DNA of 64,000 nt from Medicago truncatula. Taxonomy: Eukaryota > Streptophyta > Magnoliopsida > Fabales > Fabaceae. The translations under genes were made by a program, and so were the position numbers. Location of the stretch: positions 42,466,755 to 42,530,754 of the forward strand of contig NC_053048.1 in the NCBI RefSeq assembly GCF_003473485.1, written 5' to 3'. Of this stretch, positions 33,766 through 48,503 are shown one piece after another. The notes below the pieces were generated by a model. That model saw only the letters and a program-made list of their open reading frames with translations, was not told where the DNA came from and searched no databases. The stretch's first letter is position 1; each line of letters opens with the position of its first letter.

Positions 33766-34271
33766 AGTGCCGTTTAGCATGGGAAAGGCTGATTTTTCCC
33801 ACCATGGAAAAATTAGTTTTTGACAACTGAATTAAAGAGGTACACTGATCTTATCATAGGCTTATCCATACTATATATCTTCCCACTTTGTCTTCAATCT
33901 CACTACCATCATCCTCCTTTTCACCACCACCGCCAAACTCAAGTCAAGGATCATAATCACTTGTCCATATCTAATCAATTAAAAAAATCGAAATACATAG
34001 AGAACACCGCTCATGTGTGCATATTTTTTTCAATTTGAAACCGGTACCACTAGCACCGCCGACATCGGAGAACACGCTTGTTGAAAAACAACCGCCAGAG
34101 GAAGAACGAGGATGGAGTTGATGGCAGTGAGAGTATGGTGGTGGGTGAGTGGGGGAAGATATATAGTATGGGTAAGCATATGATAAGATCAGTGTACCTC
34201 TTTAATCTAGTGGTCAAAAACTAACTTTTCCATGGTGGGAAAAACCAACCTTTTCCATGATAAACGGCACC
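33766..34271. mobile_element. Foldback MULE with about 120-bp arms, 9-bp target duplication
   Basis: The left arm starts AGTGCCGTTTAGCATGGGAA and the right, read inward, GGTGCCGTTTATCATGGAAA. The arms stay highly similar for about 120 bp, through cactgatcttatcata and actatatatcttccc. The exact 9-mer tataattga flanks it (33757-33765 and 34272-34280). The interior of about 240 bp is less AT-rich and contains caccaccaccgcc-like sequence that could be a captured gene scrap; no clear frame remains. Confidence 0.8.
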
Positions 34272-34280
34272 TATAATTGA

Positions 34281-36515
34281 AGATTGAGAGCTCACAGAAA
34301 AATTAAATCATAGATTTAAAAACGAAAATTCATATGCAAACATCCGAAAATGACTAAAGTGAGGAAAACAAAAGATAAAGAACAAAGTCTTTATCTAAAA
34401 TTAAGTTAAGAGACCACATGTGTAATTTCGCTAAAAATCTAATTTAAACCATCCACTAAACATTAAATACATCAAATAGTCTATTATTGAAAATATAATA
34501 ATATTGCATCTAATATGGCTTTCATCATAAACTAACAATTGGAACTCATCGTGAAAGCCTTCTTATTTTCTAAATTTTTTATAAATCTTTCATATTTCCT
34601 AAATCCTATTATTCACCAATTCTGGGACATCCGGACATCACCTTTACAAAAATATATATGATAGGATGGTTTTGGCATTCAATTGAAAGGTGGTATTTTA
34701 ACTAGTTTGATCGCCTAAATAAGTGCTCCAAAGATCAATAATGTTTCTTTGCTTGCTAGGTTATATTTTTCATGGAAAAGATAAAGAGCAAGACCAACTT
34801 AAAGGAGGCCATGGACAAACCTTTGAATTTGTCAATCTTTAATAATACTAACATGCTATTATCACGGAAGGGTGTTATGAAGTAATGCTTGTGCTATCTT
34901 CTATAAAATTTGTTATATATTCTTAATCTGCAATGTTTACTTGCTATATCAGCTACATATCTGAGTCATGTATGGAGTTAGTGTGAGTTGGTTTAATAGT
35001 GTGGAAGAAAAGAGTCAATATTGACTGAAAGAGTAAAGTTATAGTTAAGGCAGAGTCTTAAAAATAAGGCTCAATAACAGTTTTAATCCTTTAACTTTCT
35101 CAAAGTTGCGATTTTGATCCCCTAAAAAAAACTGCAAAACCGTCCATTAAATTTTGCATCTGTGACAATTTTGACTCAAAAAATCAATTTTGACTTATCA
35201 TATCATATATAAATTAAAAGGGTCGATGGTGGGGGTTTTGATCCCATGAGACTCATATAATTAATTAATGAATTTAGAGGTGTTACGTTTGCCACCACAT
35301 TTCATATGATCACCGCCAACCAAATCTCAGATGTCACCGAAGAAAAAGCTGAAATAAACTCTTTTTTTAGGGATTGTATTATATATGTTTTTGAGCTAGA
35401 ATAAACTTAGCAAGGTTGTAACTTGTGAGCAAGTCTTACCTAGACATATATAAATCGAAAATGTTTGGGTATATTCACATCAATTGAGAAAAATAAATGA
35501 AAAAAATTTAGTCACATTATTCAATTCTTTTCTCTTTTATTTTTTTCAATTTATGTATGGGTGTCTAATAACTTTTTATTTGCGTTTTTTTTTTTGGTTA
35601 CATTTTATTTGTATTTTTGATTAAGTAAGTATTTCTCATAACTTAAATATAAAAAAAAAAAAGTATTCCATATTCTGTAAAAAGAAATTAATATTCAATA
35701 GCTCTTAAACTAAAACACAATATAATACATTCACATAAAAATAATCTATTCCAGTTCTATTTTTTTTTTGGTGAATTGTTCAATTTTTAATTTAATATAA
35801 CTAATCAATTTTTTTTGAGGGGACAAATCAATTAACTTAATTAATTTAATTTTTTACATTTATTAAGTTAACTTGAATTGCCGATAGAAAATCAAGAGAT
35901 ATGCACCATGAGTCGATGCAAATTAATTTTAGATTGATATTCCATAAAATTCTTTTAATTTTTTTGACACATCGACAAATAAATGGAGTTGTCGAGATTT
36001 AAACTTCATATTTAACCATTTTAAATATTAAAAAGTAGTCACATGATTTTTTGTTTTGATGACAAAATGTGATTGGCTGACACATCATATGCTTTAAACT
36101 TTAATCTCAACAACCAAACATAAATCATAAATGAATTGTTTCCACGTTTAGCCAATTGACCAAAGAAAATTCCAATTGAACACACATGGAACTATTCGTC
36201 TCTCCTTCTAGTCAAGCAAAGCACCTCTTTCTTGGTCCCATGCCACCTTTTTTTATTACCTTTTGACACGTTCAATTCTCAACATGCACCCAAATCCACA
36301 AAAGTCACAATTCATTTTTCTCTTTAGTTATAAAGTTTGTACTATTTATTAATTATTATTTATTTATAATAAATATAGTTAAAACCTATAGGAAAACAAA
36401 GACAACTGTACAAGTCTTCAAGACAAGATTCCACACTCAACAAACTCTTGTATGTAATTTCCTTTGAAAATACAAACTCCACATCAAGTCAAGGATTATC
36501 ATTATTTATCATCAG
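34281..36515. other. Intergenic and promoter of the CaM-binding-domain gene
   Basis: No gene seen. Several T- or A-runs. Around 35070-35230 a phrase of the ttttaatcctttaactttctc type appears, a common non-coding repeat in plants. The final 250 bp should hold the promoter of the downstream gene. Confidence 0.45.
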
Positions 36516-36613
36516 GTGCAATTTTTTTTTTTTTTTTTGCTTCATTTGTTTTGCTTAGTGTAATAAATTAGTTTACTCAATCCTTAGTTATTTTTATTCT
36601 TTGAATTAAACAG
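36516..36613 (+). other. Possible 5'-leader intron
   Basis: A donor-like atcag|gtgcaa at 36516 and acceptor-like attaaacag at 36613 surround a T-run just upstream of the ATG at 36631. This would be a short leader intron. It is predicted from splice-site shape only. Confidence 0.4.
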
Positions 36614-36630
36614 ACAGACACTGTAAAATC

Positions 36631-39600
36631 ATGAATCCAAATGCTGAGATTGAATCTGTTTCTAGCAATCAAGAAAAATTGGAATCTAAGAAGAAAATGA
36701 AGAAAGTGAGATCAATGAAGCTTCAAAGATTGTCCAGCAGAGGAAGGAAACCACAGTATGATCATAAAGTGAGAACAACTGAGATGGTAGAGGAGGCATC
36801 ACCCAATTACATGAAGGCCACTGGTAGTTCTCATGCAAAGGATGGTTTTCAGGTAATGTTTGCTGATTCTGAAAACCTTGAATTTTATATATGTGATTTT
36901 GACTGTTTAGTCAATCGGGGATAGGTTATGAACTATGATCATAGTGTTATATACGCTATTTGACAACACTTATGTACTAAATTGCATATCACGGGACAAT
37001 ATTAATTTGTTAAAATTTCGCTACGCTATATAGCTACTATTTGACAACATTGGATTTGAGTAGGAAGATCACAATTCTCTTTCTTGTATTTACATGTTTT
37101 CTTAATTCGTATGAAATAGTTAAATGCGATAGTTATTGTGGGATGGAGTGAGTAAGTAATAATGTTGTTGCCTATGGCAGATTATACAAAAGAGGAAGAT
37201 GAAGTCATCAAGATCAATCAAGCTTTTAACTGTCAAGGGACCTAAATCAACAACAAAGCTATATTCTGAATCCACTGATGGCATTGATGGCAATAATAGG
37301 AACAGTACAAGTGATGCTGGTAACAAGTCCCAAAGAGTCATGACTAGAAGATTAAGCTTGAAGCCTGTGAGGATCTCAGCAAAAAAACCAAGTTTGCATA
37401 AAGCCACTTGCTCTTCCACTATCAAGGATTCCCATTTCCCTAATCACATTGACCTCCCTCAAGAGGGAAGTAGTTCTCAAGGAGTATCAGCTGTTAAGGT
37501 TTGTACATATGCTTACTGCTCTCTTCATGGTCATCACCATGGTGATCTTCCTCCGTTGAAGCGCTTTGTGTCGATGAGGAGACGTCAGTTGAAGTCACAA
37601 AAGTCCACGAAAAAGGATGGCAGATCAAAGCAAGTTGGTAATGCAAGGAAAGGTACTCAGAAAACCAAAACTGTCCACAGTGAAGATGGTAACTCTCAGC
37701 AGAATGTGAAAAATGTGTCAATGGAATCATCACCTTTTAAGCCGCACGATGCTCCACCATCCACAGTTAATGAATGCGACACTTCAACCAAAGACAAGCA
37801 TATGGTTACAGACTATGAAGTGCTGCAGAAGAGTTCTACACAAGAAGAGCCTAAACCTGGTAGTACTACTAGTGTGGCATATGGAGTGCAAGAAAGAGAT
37901 CAGAAATATATAAAAAAGTGGCATTTGATGTATAAACATGCAGTATTAAGTAATACAGGAAAATGTGATAATAAAGTTCCTCTTGTCGAAAAGGAAAAAG
38001 AAGGTGGAGAGGAAGATAATGAAGGAAACAACTCTTATCGCAATTATAGTGAAACAGATTCAGATATGGATGATGAAAAGAAGAATGTAATTGAGCTTGT
38101 GCAGAAAGCATTTGATGAGATTCTTCTCCCTGAAGTTGAAGACCTTTCCTCTGAGGGTCATTCAAAATCTAGAGGCAATGAAACAGATGAGGTACTTTTA
38201 GAAAAGAGTGGAGGTAAAATTGAAGAAAGGAATACCACAACTTTCACAGAATCTCCTAAAGAAGTGCCGAAGATGGAGAGCAAACAAAAAAGCTGGAGCC
38301 ATCTGAAAAAGGTAATCCTCTTAAAAAGGTTTGTAAAGGCATTGGAGAAGGTACGAAACATCAACTCAAGAAGACCAAGACAATTGCCTTCAGATGCCAA
38401 CTTTGAAGCAGAGAAAGTTCTTCTTAACCGCCAAACATCAGAAGAGAGGAAAAAATCTGAGGAGTGGATGCTTGATTATGCACTTCAAAAGGTTATTTCT
38501 AAACTCGCACCTGCTCAAAGACAAAGAGTGACACTTTTAGTAGAAGCTTTTGAAACTATTCGTCCCGTTCAAGATGCTGAAAATGGACCACAGACTTCTG
38601 CAACGGTGGAGTCTCATGCAAATCTGATTCAATCACTTGATGCTTCCTCGAATCATAGCAAGGAAGAAATAAACGACAGAAGGGATTTTGAGGTAACTGA
38701 GAGAGCAAGGAATGACAAGAATATGGATGCATGTAAGAAAAATGATGAAAGTGCTACTGTGAAATCAACAGCAACAAAAGCAGTCAAGTTTCCGGTTTGC
38801 GATACTGGGATAATGGAGGAGGAAGTAACAGCCGAAGGCGAATATAAAGTGCAGGAGAAGAGTATTGTGAAGGAAGATCTTAAACATGGTACTAGTACTA
38901 CTGATGTGCCATATGGAGTGCAGGAAAGAGATCAGAAATATATAAAAAAGTGGCATTTGATGTATAAGCAAGCAGTATTAAGTAACACAGGAAAATATGA
39001 TAATAAGCTTCCCGTTGTTGGGAAGGACAAAGAAGGTAGAGAGCAAGGTGATGCCGTGTTTAATGGAGGAAACAACTCTTCTTGTCACAATTATAATGAA
39101 ACAGATTCGGATATGGATGAAGAAAAGAAGAATGTAATTGAGCTTGTGCAAAAAGCATTTGATGAAATTCTTCTCCCTGAAACTGAAGACCTCTCTTCTG
39201 ATGATCGTTCAAAATCTAGAAGCTACGGCTCAGATGAATTACTCGAAAAGAGTGAAGGTGAAAGAGAAGAAATGAATGCCACAAGTTTCACAGAAACTCC
39301 TAAAGAAGCAAAGAAGACGGAGAACAAACCAAAAAGCTGGAGCCATCTGAAAAAGCTAATCATGTTGAAAAGGTTTGTAAAGGCATTAGATAAGGTAAGA
39401 AACATCAATCCAAGAAGACCAAGAGAATTGCCTTCAGATGCCAACTTCGAAGGGGAGAAAGTTTTTCTTAACCGCCAAACATCGGAAGAGAGAAAAAAAT
39501 CTGAGGAGTGGATGCTTGACTATGCACTTCAAAAGGTTATTTCTAAACTCGCACCAGCTCAAAGACAAAGAGTGACCCTTCTAATAGAAGCTTTTGAAAC

Positions 39601-40867
39601 ACTTCGGCCAATTCAAGATGCTGAAAATGGATTGCGATCTTCTGCAACAGTGGAATCTCTGGAAAATCCACTTCAATCACTTGATGCTTCCTCAGTTTTA
39701 TCTGCTAAGACATTGCTTGGAAAAGTATCATTTTCAAATGATAGTACCATGGAATTTTCTGATAAAGCTAGTGACAATCCAATGCCTGAACTTTGCAAGC
39801 CTATTAAGCCAGTGGAAACTATAAGCAGCTGTCATGAGGAGGCTCCAACCAAACGAATGGTCGATGAAGTTCCAGAAGATCTGGTATCAGATTTGAATAC
39901 AAAAACCAAGGATGTCATTGGTGGTCATGGTGAACAATTTTCTGTGACTAAAAGCTTAATCCTGAATGGTATTGTAAGATCACTGAGATCTAATTTGGTT
40001 GTTCCAGAAGCCCCTTCAAACCGATTAGATGAACCAACAACAGACATCAAAGATGTGGTTGAAAAAGATCAACTGGAAAAGTCTGAAGCTCCTACAAGTG
40101 CTGTTGTAGAATCCAAGAATCAGCTAGAGAAACAAGGCAGCACAGGACTGTGGTTCACTGTGTTTAAGCACATGGTATCAGATATGACAGAAAACAATTC
40201 CAAGACATCAACTGATGTGGCAGATGAAAAAGATTCAAAGTATGAAGATATCACAACAAGAGAAATTTCTGTCTCTTATGAAAATACACCTGTGGTTATT
40301 CAAGATATGCCTTTCAAAGATCGTGCTGTAGTGGATGCTGAAGTTGAACTCCGGCAGATCGAAGCCATCAAGATGGTAGAAGACGCAATAGATTCAATCC
40401 TTCCAGACACACAACCACTTCCTGACAACAGCACAATTGACAGAACTGGAGGAATTTACAGTGAAGGCTTGAACCAAAAAGAACAAAAGATGGAATCTGG
40501 AAATGGAATAGTCGAGGAACGAAAAGAAGAATCAGTATCAAAGGAGGTAAACAAACCGAACCAGAAACTGTCTAGAAATTGGAGCAATCTTAAAAAAGTG
40601 GTACTTCTTAGGAGATTCATCAAGGCATTGGAAAAAGTAAGGAAATTCAACCCAAGAGAGCCTAGATATCTACCATTAGAACCCGATTCAGAAGATGAAA
40701 AAGTTCAATTGAGGCATCAAGATATGGCAGAAAGAAAAGGTACAGAAGAATGGATGCTTGATTATGCACTTAGACAGGTTGTTTCCAAATTAACCCCGGC
40801 TAGGAAGAGAAAAGTGGAGCTATTGGTGGAAGCTTTCGAGACAGTCGTGCCAACCGTAAAACATTGA
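36631..40867 (+). CDS. Calmodulin-binding-domain protein (PICBP-like), three CaM-binding repeats
   Basis: Two exons, 36631-36852 and 37181-40867, phase-0 intron, 1302 residues. The N-terminal half is basic and low-complexity. Three copies of the plant calmodulin-binding domain follow at about residues 444-537, 791-885 and 1205-1302. Each begins SWSHLKK or NWSNLKK, has a basic amphipathic stretch (LLKRFVKALEKVR) and ends EEWMLDYALQKVISKLAPAQ and LLVEAFE. A conserved C/H-rich motif (VCTYAYCSLHGHHHGDLPPL) lies near residue 185. Repeats 1 and 2, with their upstream block starting YGVQERDQKYIKKWHLMYK, are nearly identical over about 800 bp, showing recent internal duplication. Relatives bind calmodulin and have been linked to pathogen responses (family knowledge). 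The protein is probably soluble; no signal peptide or membrane segment is seen. Confidence 0.9.
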
Positions 40868-42202
40868 AACCTGCTAAATACAAGAATAGCATTGATGCAA
40901 AATGCAGTCATGCCAATTTCAAACAAGCTGAAAGGTAAAGATATAGTAAACTACAATTGAGATTTGAGACAACATAGAAGGAATGGTTCTATATCAATCA
41001 AACAAAAAAAATTCTAGTATTTTATGAATTAATAGTAATAGTTTCTAGTTTAATGCTACTGTCTTGAAGAGTCTAATTAGGTGTTTCAATCTAAATGTGC
41101 AGGTCAACAAGGAAATGTATTTGATCATAATCCTTTGAGATGATTATGCAGTTTATTATTTGTGAAAACATTGTGTGAGATCTCTGATTTGTCAATATGT
41201 CCCTTAGGAAGCAAATATATAAGAGGATATTGAATGTTGTGTGTACAATCTTATAGCTAAATTTTATTTATTTGGGGAGATATTGTATTGCATATTATTG
41301 TTCTTGTCTTCTGACTGTAAAAATTTCTGAAACAACCACAAATGAAGTGAAAAGCAACGAGTGCTTGGTTTCTTTACTTGTTTTGATTAGCATATTTGAA
41401 TTTAAATAGATGTATAATTAGTCATGCTATGCTATGCAACAAAGCTTTATCAGCTGATCCTATTAATTGTCACGTGTTAGCTGATAATCGTTACTAGTGA
41501 CATTTTCTCCATTTTTTTGTTATATGAAATGAAATTGAGATAATCTAGTCTTATGCTTTTCATTAGGCCTTTTTTTTTTTTTTATTTATTTATTTTTTAT
41601 CAAGATTAACACCAACATTTTTTATATATGAAATGAAATTGAATGATGTTTCAATTTGGGATGGTTGCTTCACAAGTCTCTCCCTCGCATCGTTTAAAAG
41701 CCTCTTGAATTTATTATATCTAATTTTCGATTGTATAAAATTTATCAAGAGTTACGACTGATCATTGTTTTTAAGTTTTAAGTGTAACTATCAATTTTTT
41801 GAGAGGTTGAGCAGCACAAAATCTTCTGAAAGTTACGTCCTAATCATTATTTTTTAGTTTGAAGCGTAACTACCAATCGACTTTTTCCGAGAGGTTGAAT
41901 GACACAAAATCTACCGAGTTACGACATGATCATTGTTACATATAACTGTTTTAAGAGGTTGAACAAAGTGATATGAACACTCTTTCGAACACTCTTTTAT
42001 TGCATGAAATTCATGCGAGTAACACACATATGAAATAGATTCCATAAAATGATGAGACTTACATGAATTTCGCCCAACCAATAGAAGAGTGGATGTTACT
42101 GAGAAGGTTAAAAAAAGAGTGTTCATAACATTTCACACTAGGGATATTTAATCACGACAATTTGGAGGGCAAATTTGACTATTCACTTAAATCAGAAGTT
42201 AC
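40868..42202. other. 3' flank of the CaM-binding-domain gene and intergenic DNA
   Basis: The first few hundred bases probably include the 3'UTR. At 41734-41940 three loose repeats of agttacgactgatcattgtt and agaggttgaacarcacaaaat occur in tandem. No gene is visible. Confidence 0.5.
41972..42128. mobile_element. MITE with 14-bp perfect terminal repeat
   Basis: The left end tatgaacactcttt and right end aaagagtgttcata are exact reverse complements. The inner tgaaattcatgcgagtaa and ttacatgaatttcgcccaac are also partly complementary. The target duplication is unclear (possibly TA). Confidence 0.6.
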
Positions 42203-42424
42203 TTTTATAAAAGAGGGTTAATTAAGTAAATTGTGCCTATAAATATTCACAATTTCATTTTTAATACCTATTAAATAAAATGCACCTTTTTAGTCTTTAA
42301 AATTTTCCCTCAACATTTTTGATCCCTATAAAAAATTTATCAGCATTTGTAGTCCTTGTAAAAAAATTCATAAATTAAAAATATTATTTTAAATATTTAC
42401 AGGGACGATTTACTTAATTAACCT
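42203..42424. mobile_element. MITE-like inverted repeat
   Basis: The left gggttaattaagtaaattgt and the right, read inward, aaggttaattaagtaaatcg pair over about 34 bp, continuing into cctataaatatt / cctgtaaatatt. The interior contains the phrase tttttagtctttaaaattttccctc typical of non-coding legume repeats. Confidence 0.55.
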
Positions 42425-42620
42425 TATTAAAAATAAAATAAAATAAAAATTATAATAAAATGTTGAGAGAGAGAGACAAAGAAGAGAAGGATATTCCTAT
42501 GAACCCCAATTGATACTTGTTATCGAAACTCAAATATTGCATTGTAGAAAGCGTTTATCCAGAACCCACATGTTAGTCAAATCCATTTCACTCTTCACTC
42601 CATTTTCGCATTCTCTTCAG

Positions 42621-43255
42621 GTTAGTTACCCTCCATTTCAATTTATATTCTTCTTCGCTTGAATTGTTCTGCTGTGTTCCATTTTTGCATAATTTTATGA
42701 AGTGGGCATGGATTGAATTGTGTTTAGAGTCTTTTGAGCATGTAAAGGTTATAACTTTATTTTCATAGTTCATTTTCTTTATGTGGGTCAAGTCCTTTTT
42801 GTTGATTTTCAGAATCATTACTTGTGTTTGGGTGGACTATTGTTATTGGAATTAAAGCTTTATTTTAAATTAATGGAAATTCGAGATAAATTTGATTTGG
42901 TTAAAATTAAGTTCTGAAGCGGTTAGGAATGGAGGTAATTTCAGTAAAAAAAAAAAAGGGAAAAGGAGGTAATGAAAAATGGTTAAATTTGTAGAACTTC
43001 ACAGTGATTTTATACCCTAGAAAATTGATAAGGTTCAAAATTGCTTATCTTCCATTTCTCAAAGCGCGTCTGTTTCTTATGTTGATTTTCATTCACACAA
43101 TTGTTGAGTGTTGATGCCTGATGATGAAATTATTAGTCTTTGCTTTTGGTTACTTGTTCTTGATATACAATGTTGGACATTAAGTTAGTGAGTCTCTTAC
43201 TCAATTGCGCTACGAACTATGTATATTGTTGACCGGATTTTAACTCTTGTTCCAG
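42621..43255 (+). other. Possible leader intron of SQD1
   Basis: A donor-like ctcttcag|gttagt at 42621 and acceptor-like gttccag at 43255 enclose a T-rich stretch. The acceptor lies 38 bp upstream of the SQD1 ATG. It is inferred from splice-site shape alone. Confidence 0.4.
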
Positions 43256-43272
43256 GAACGTGTTTGAAGTAG

Positions 43273-45718
<2,446 letters not shown>

Positions 45719-47231
45719 GGTGTTTGCTTGGCTGCTGGCATAATCTTATCCTACATAATTATGACACTTCTTGGGATTAGATTGTGCTGCATTGGATTGA
45801 ATGTTTCAAATTGCTGTATTCTAGCTTTTGTACACTACAATCCCGGGATCGATATGTGAAACCTTCATACCCTAATGTAGAATAGATCTTCGGAGTTTTA
45901 AAGTGTTTTTCCTCGAGTCATATGTGTACGTAGGGACTGTTGTTTCGTTTACAATTACCATTTGTAATATAATATCAGTGTAATGATGCCGTTCTATGTG
46001 TTGTTATCAGTGTAATGATGCTATTTTATGTGTTTATAAAATAGTACGATGAAAGTTTTCAATAAATGAGTATGAATTGCACTTCATATCCTTTGATTGA
46101 ATTTTATCTGAGGTGAATCATCATTTCATTCTAGTCATCAAAATTGTAGAGATTTATCAAGTTCTCGCTCGAATTTATGAAACAATAAGTGTCCCTTGTG
46201 CACTTGTTAGCATATCCTAATAACAAATTAGTCTATGAAATTGCAGATCATGAATTAATAATTTAGTCCCTCTGTCGCCTTCGCAAAATAAATAAATAAA
46301 TAATTATGTAGTCCTTTGATTATCTGGTAGGGTCAGAAAGATTGAGTTGACACGTTATTGCTCACATTGATTATAACGTTTTTGCTTATATTTTTCTTCA
46401 ATATCCAAAGAATGTCGTACTGCAGAAATCTATTTGAAGTTATATTATACAACCATATTTATTGGTAATTGATAGAAACTTACTAAAAGACATAATTTCA
46501 GGTCCCCTACAACCGGAAATCTTTTTTTGAAACATTATATTTCATTTTCTGTCAAAAAAAAAAACAATATATTTCATTTTCTGTCCAACATTTAAGTTAT
46601 TATCTTTCATGTCTTTTAGGTGATTATTTGAAAAGTGTATTCATATTTTGGAATAAATTTTTGTCTCGTTTTCATTGAAAGAGAGAACTTTGCCAAGCAT
46701 TATGTCATCTAATTTGGAGATTAATTAAAATATACTATTATGTACCAAAATTAGGTTTGAATTTATAATATGCTGGATTATAAAAATGTGAAATGATATG
46801 AACATATGCACGATTTGCAGATGATAGTAAGATACTAAATGTGTTACTTTTTCGTGTATTGTCTGCTACCAATTAAATTTCCCCGAGCACATAATTGGAG
46901 TGTAATTTGAACTTCTCTTGTCCCTAAAATCATAACTAGAAAAATTAAGGGTGATATGATGGTACTCCAAACCAATGCATGAAAGACTTTCAAGCTAAAA
47001 AAACACTTGCGAAAGGATTTACATTTACTTCCCTCCATTACAAACTTTAGACTTTCATTATTCATTAAATACATTGTTTACAATAGTAACGCACAAATTA
47101 TTACAAAGCAAAAGAAAAAATAACCCTAGAAGAACACATAAGGCAGCAACCAACACACTCATGTATATAGCAACACACAATTCATTTCCACACAATTCTT
47201 TATGAACAAGAGAAAGCTGATTCATTCATTT
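45719..47231. other. SQD1 3'UTR and intergenic DNA
   Basis: A likely 3'UTR runs for a few hundred bases, with a short tandem duplication gttatcagtgtaatgatgc at about 45973-46021. A second small duplication (atatttcattttctgtc) lies at about 46536-46582. No gene is seen. Confidence 0.5.
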
Positions 47232-48503
47232 TCACTTAGGCTTGAAATTAATTCCACAATACACTTCCATGCGTGAAATAGGTTCTTTCATTTTTTCTTT
47301 CTGAAAGAAACGAAGATAATCGTAATGGTCGAATGTTGGTTTATAACGCAAGGGATGTTCCTCATTCACAAGCTCTTCTGGTATCTCCATAATCTTACTA
47401 GCAAAAGAAAATAATGCAGCTGCGTATCTTGTTTTCGTTGCATTCATTATAACTCTATGTTCACATGCACGTATCCTTCCGTTACTCCATATCTAGCACA
47501 TAAAAAATACATCTAAATTAGAAGAGATATGTGTCATCTGATCAAAATATTATTGAGTTCGGTGGGACAATCATTTTTTAGAACTTATGATTGAGAATTA
47601 GAGGTATACTCACCGTAAATGCATCACCTGCTAAGACAACAAAGGAGGAAGGTGAGGCCTCAACCTCAGTCCATTCTCCATTTTTCAATTTGATTTGCAA
47701 GCCATTTAGATTATTCAGCTGATGCACTACAGATATAATGGTCAAGTCTGAATGAGGTGTTAATCCCAAATCATTCTCATCCATCTCTCGTGTTCTGTAT
47801 TTCAAGCATCGAATGAGATAATTGCTTGATTCTATCAACGATTCACATATTTTCGTATCAACACCATAGCTCTCAAACACCATCCTCTTTGCTATATGGT
47901 CTAATTCTCCCAACAATTTGGAGTACTCATTGAAGCTTTCGCTGTAATCAAAATCAAACACCTATCATTTATAATCAATAAATATATATTTTGATGGAAT
48001 TTCAAGATAAGAGAATCTATATTTTGATTAAGGTGTGCCCCCCGGGGCACTGGTTAACGATACCAAAAAAAAAGAAGTTATTATTAAAAATGGAAACTTT
48101 TATATCTGTGAAAAGAGTATACCAACCAGAAACGATTATTTCCTTGTGGCCATATGATTTGGGTGAATATTTGACATCCAAGCATAGTTAATGGATCTTG
48201 GATATCCAAAGATTCATATAAGGGAAGTGTTAAGAGTTGTCCTGAGTAGCCATGGAAAGGTCTATCACTTATCTTTTGCGCTTTTGTTTCCAAAGGGAGC
48301 TTGAAGAATTCTTCAATTCCAAAGATAACATTGTCACAAAGTTCTTTGCCAATTTTATCATAGTGTGCCACGAAACAACCATAGTCTTCTAGTGAAGTTT
48401 TCACAACATTGCAAGCTGAGACCCATGTGTCAGTACCAGGTTTCATGTTTTGGTCGGACAAGTCAACGACAGGGATTATCTGAGAGACTGTTTCTGATCC
48501 CAT
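47232..48503 (-). CDS. 2-oxoglutarate/Fe(II)-dependent dioxygenase, AOP-like
   Basis: Three exons, 48503-48123, 47961-47614 and 47492-47232, all phase 0, giving 329 residues. The N-terminal DIOX_N-type domain (IPVVDLSD near residue 10) precedes the double-stranded beta-helix core. The iron ligands are His197 and Asp199 (TPHSDLTII) and His255 (CEHRVIMN). Arg265 should bind 2-oxoglutarate. The usual Arg-x-Ser motif reads Arg-Tyr-Ala here, the serine being replaced. The exon structure and HGYxGQ and IIWPQGNN segments resemble AOP-type enzymes, known for glucosinolate side-chain chemistry in Brassicales; in legumes substrates are unknown. The first donor has two possible GTs; I chose the one at 48121-48122 because it keeps the frame. 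Cytosolic; no targeting signal seen. Confidence 0.85.
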
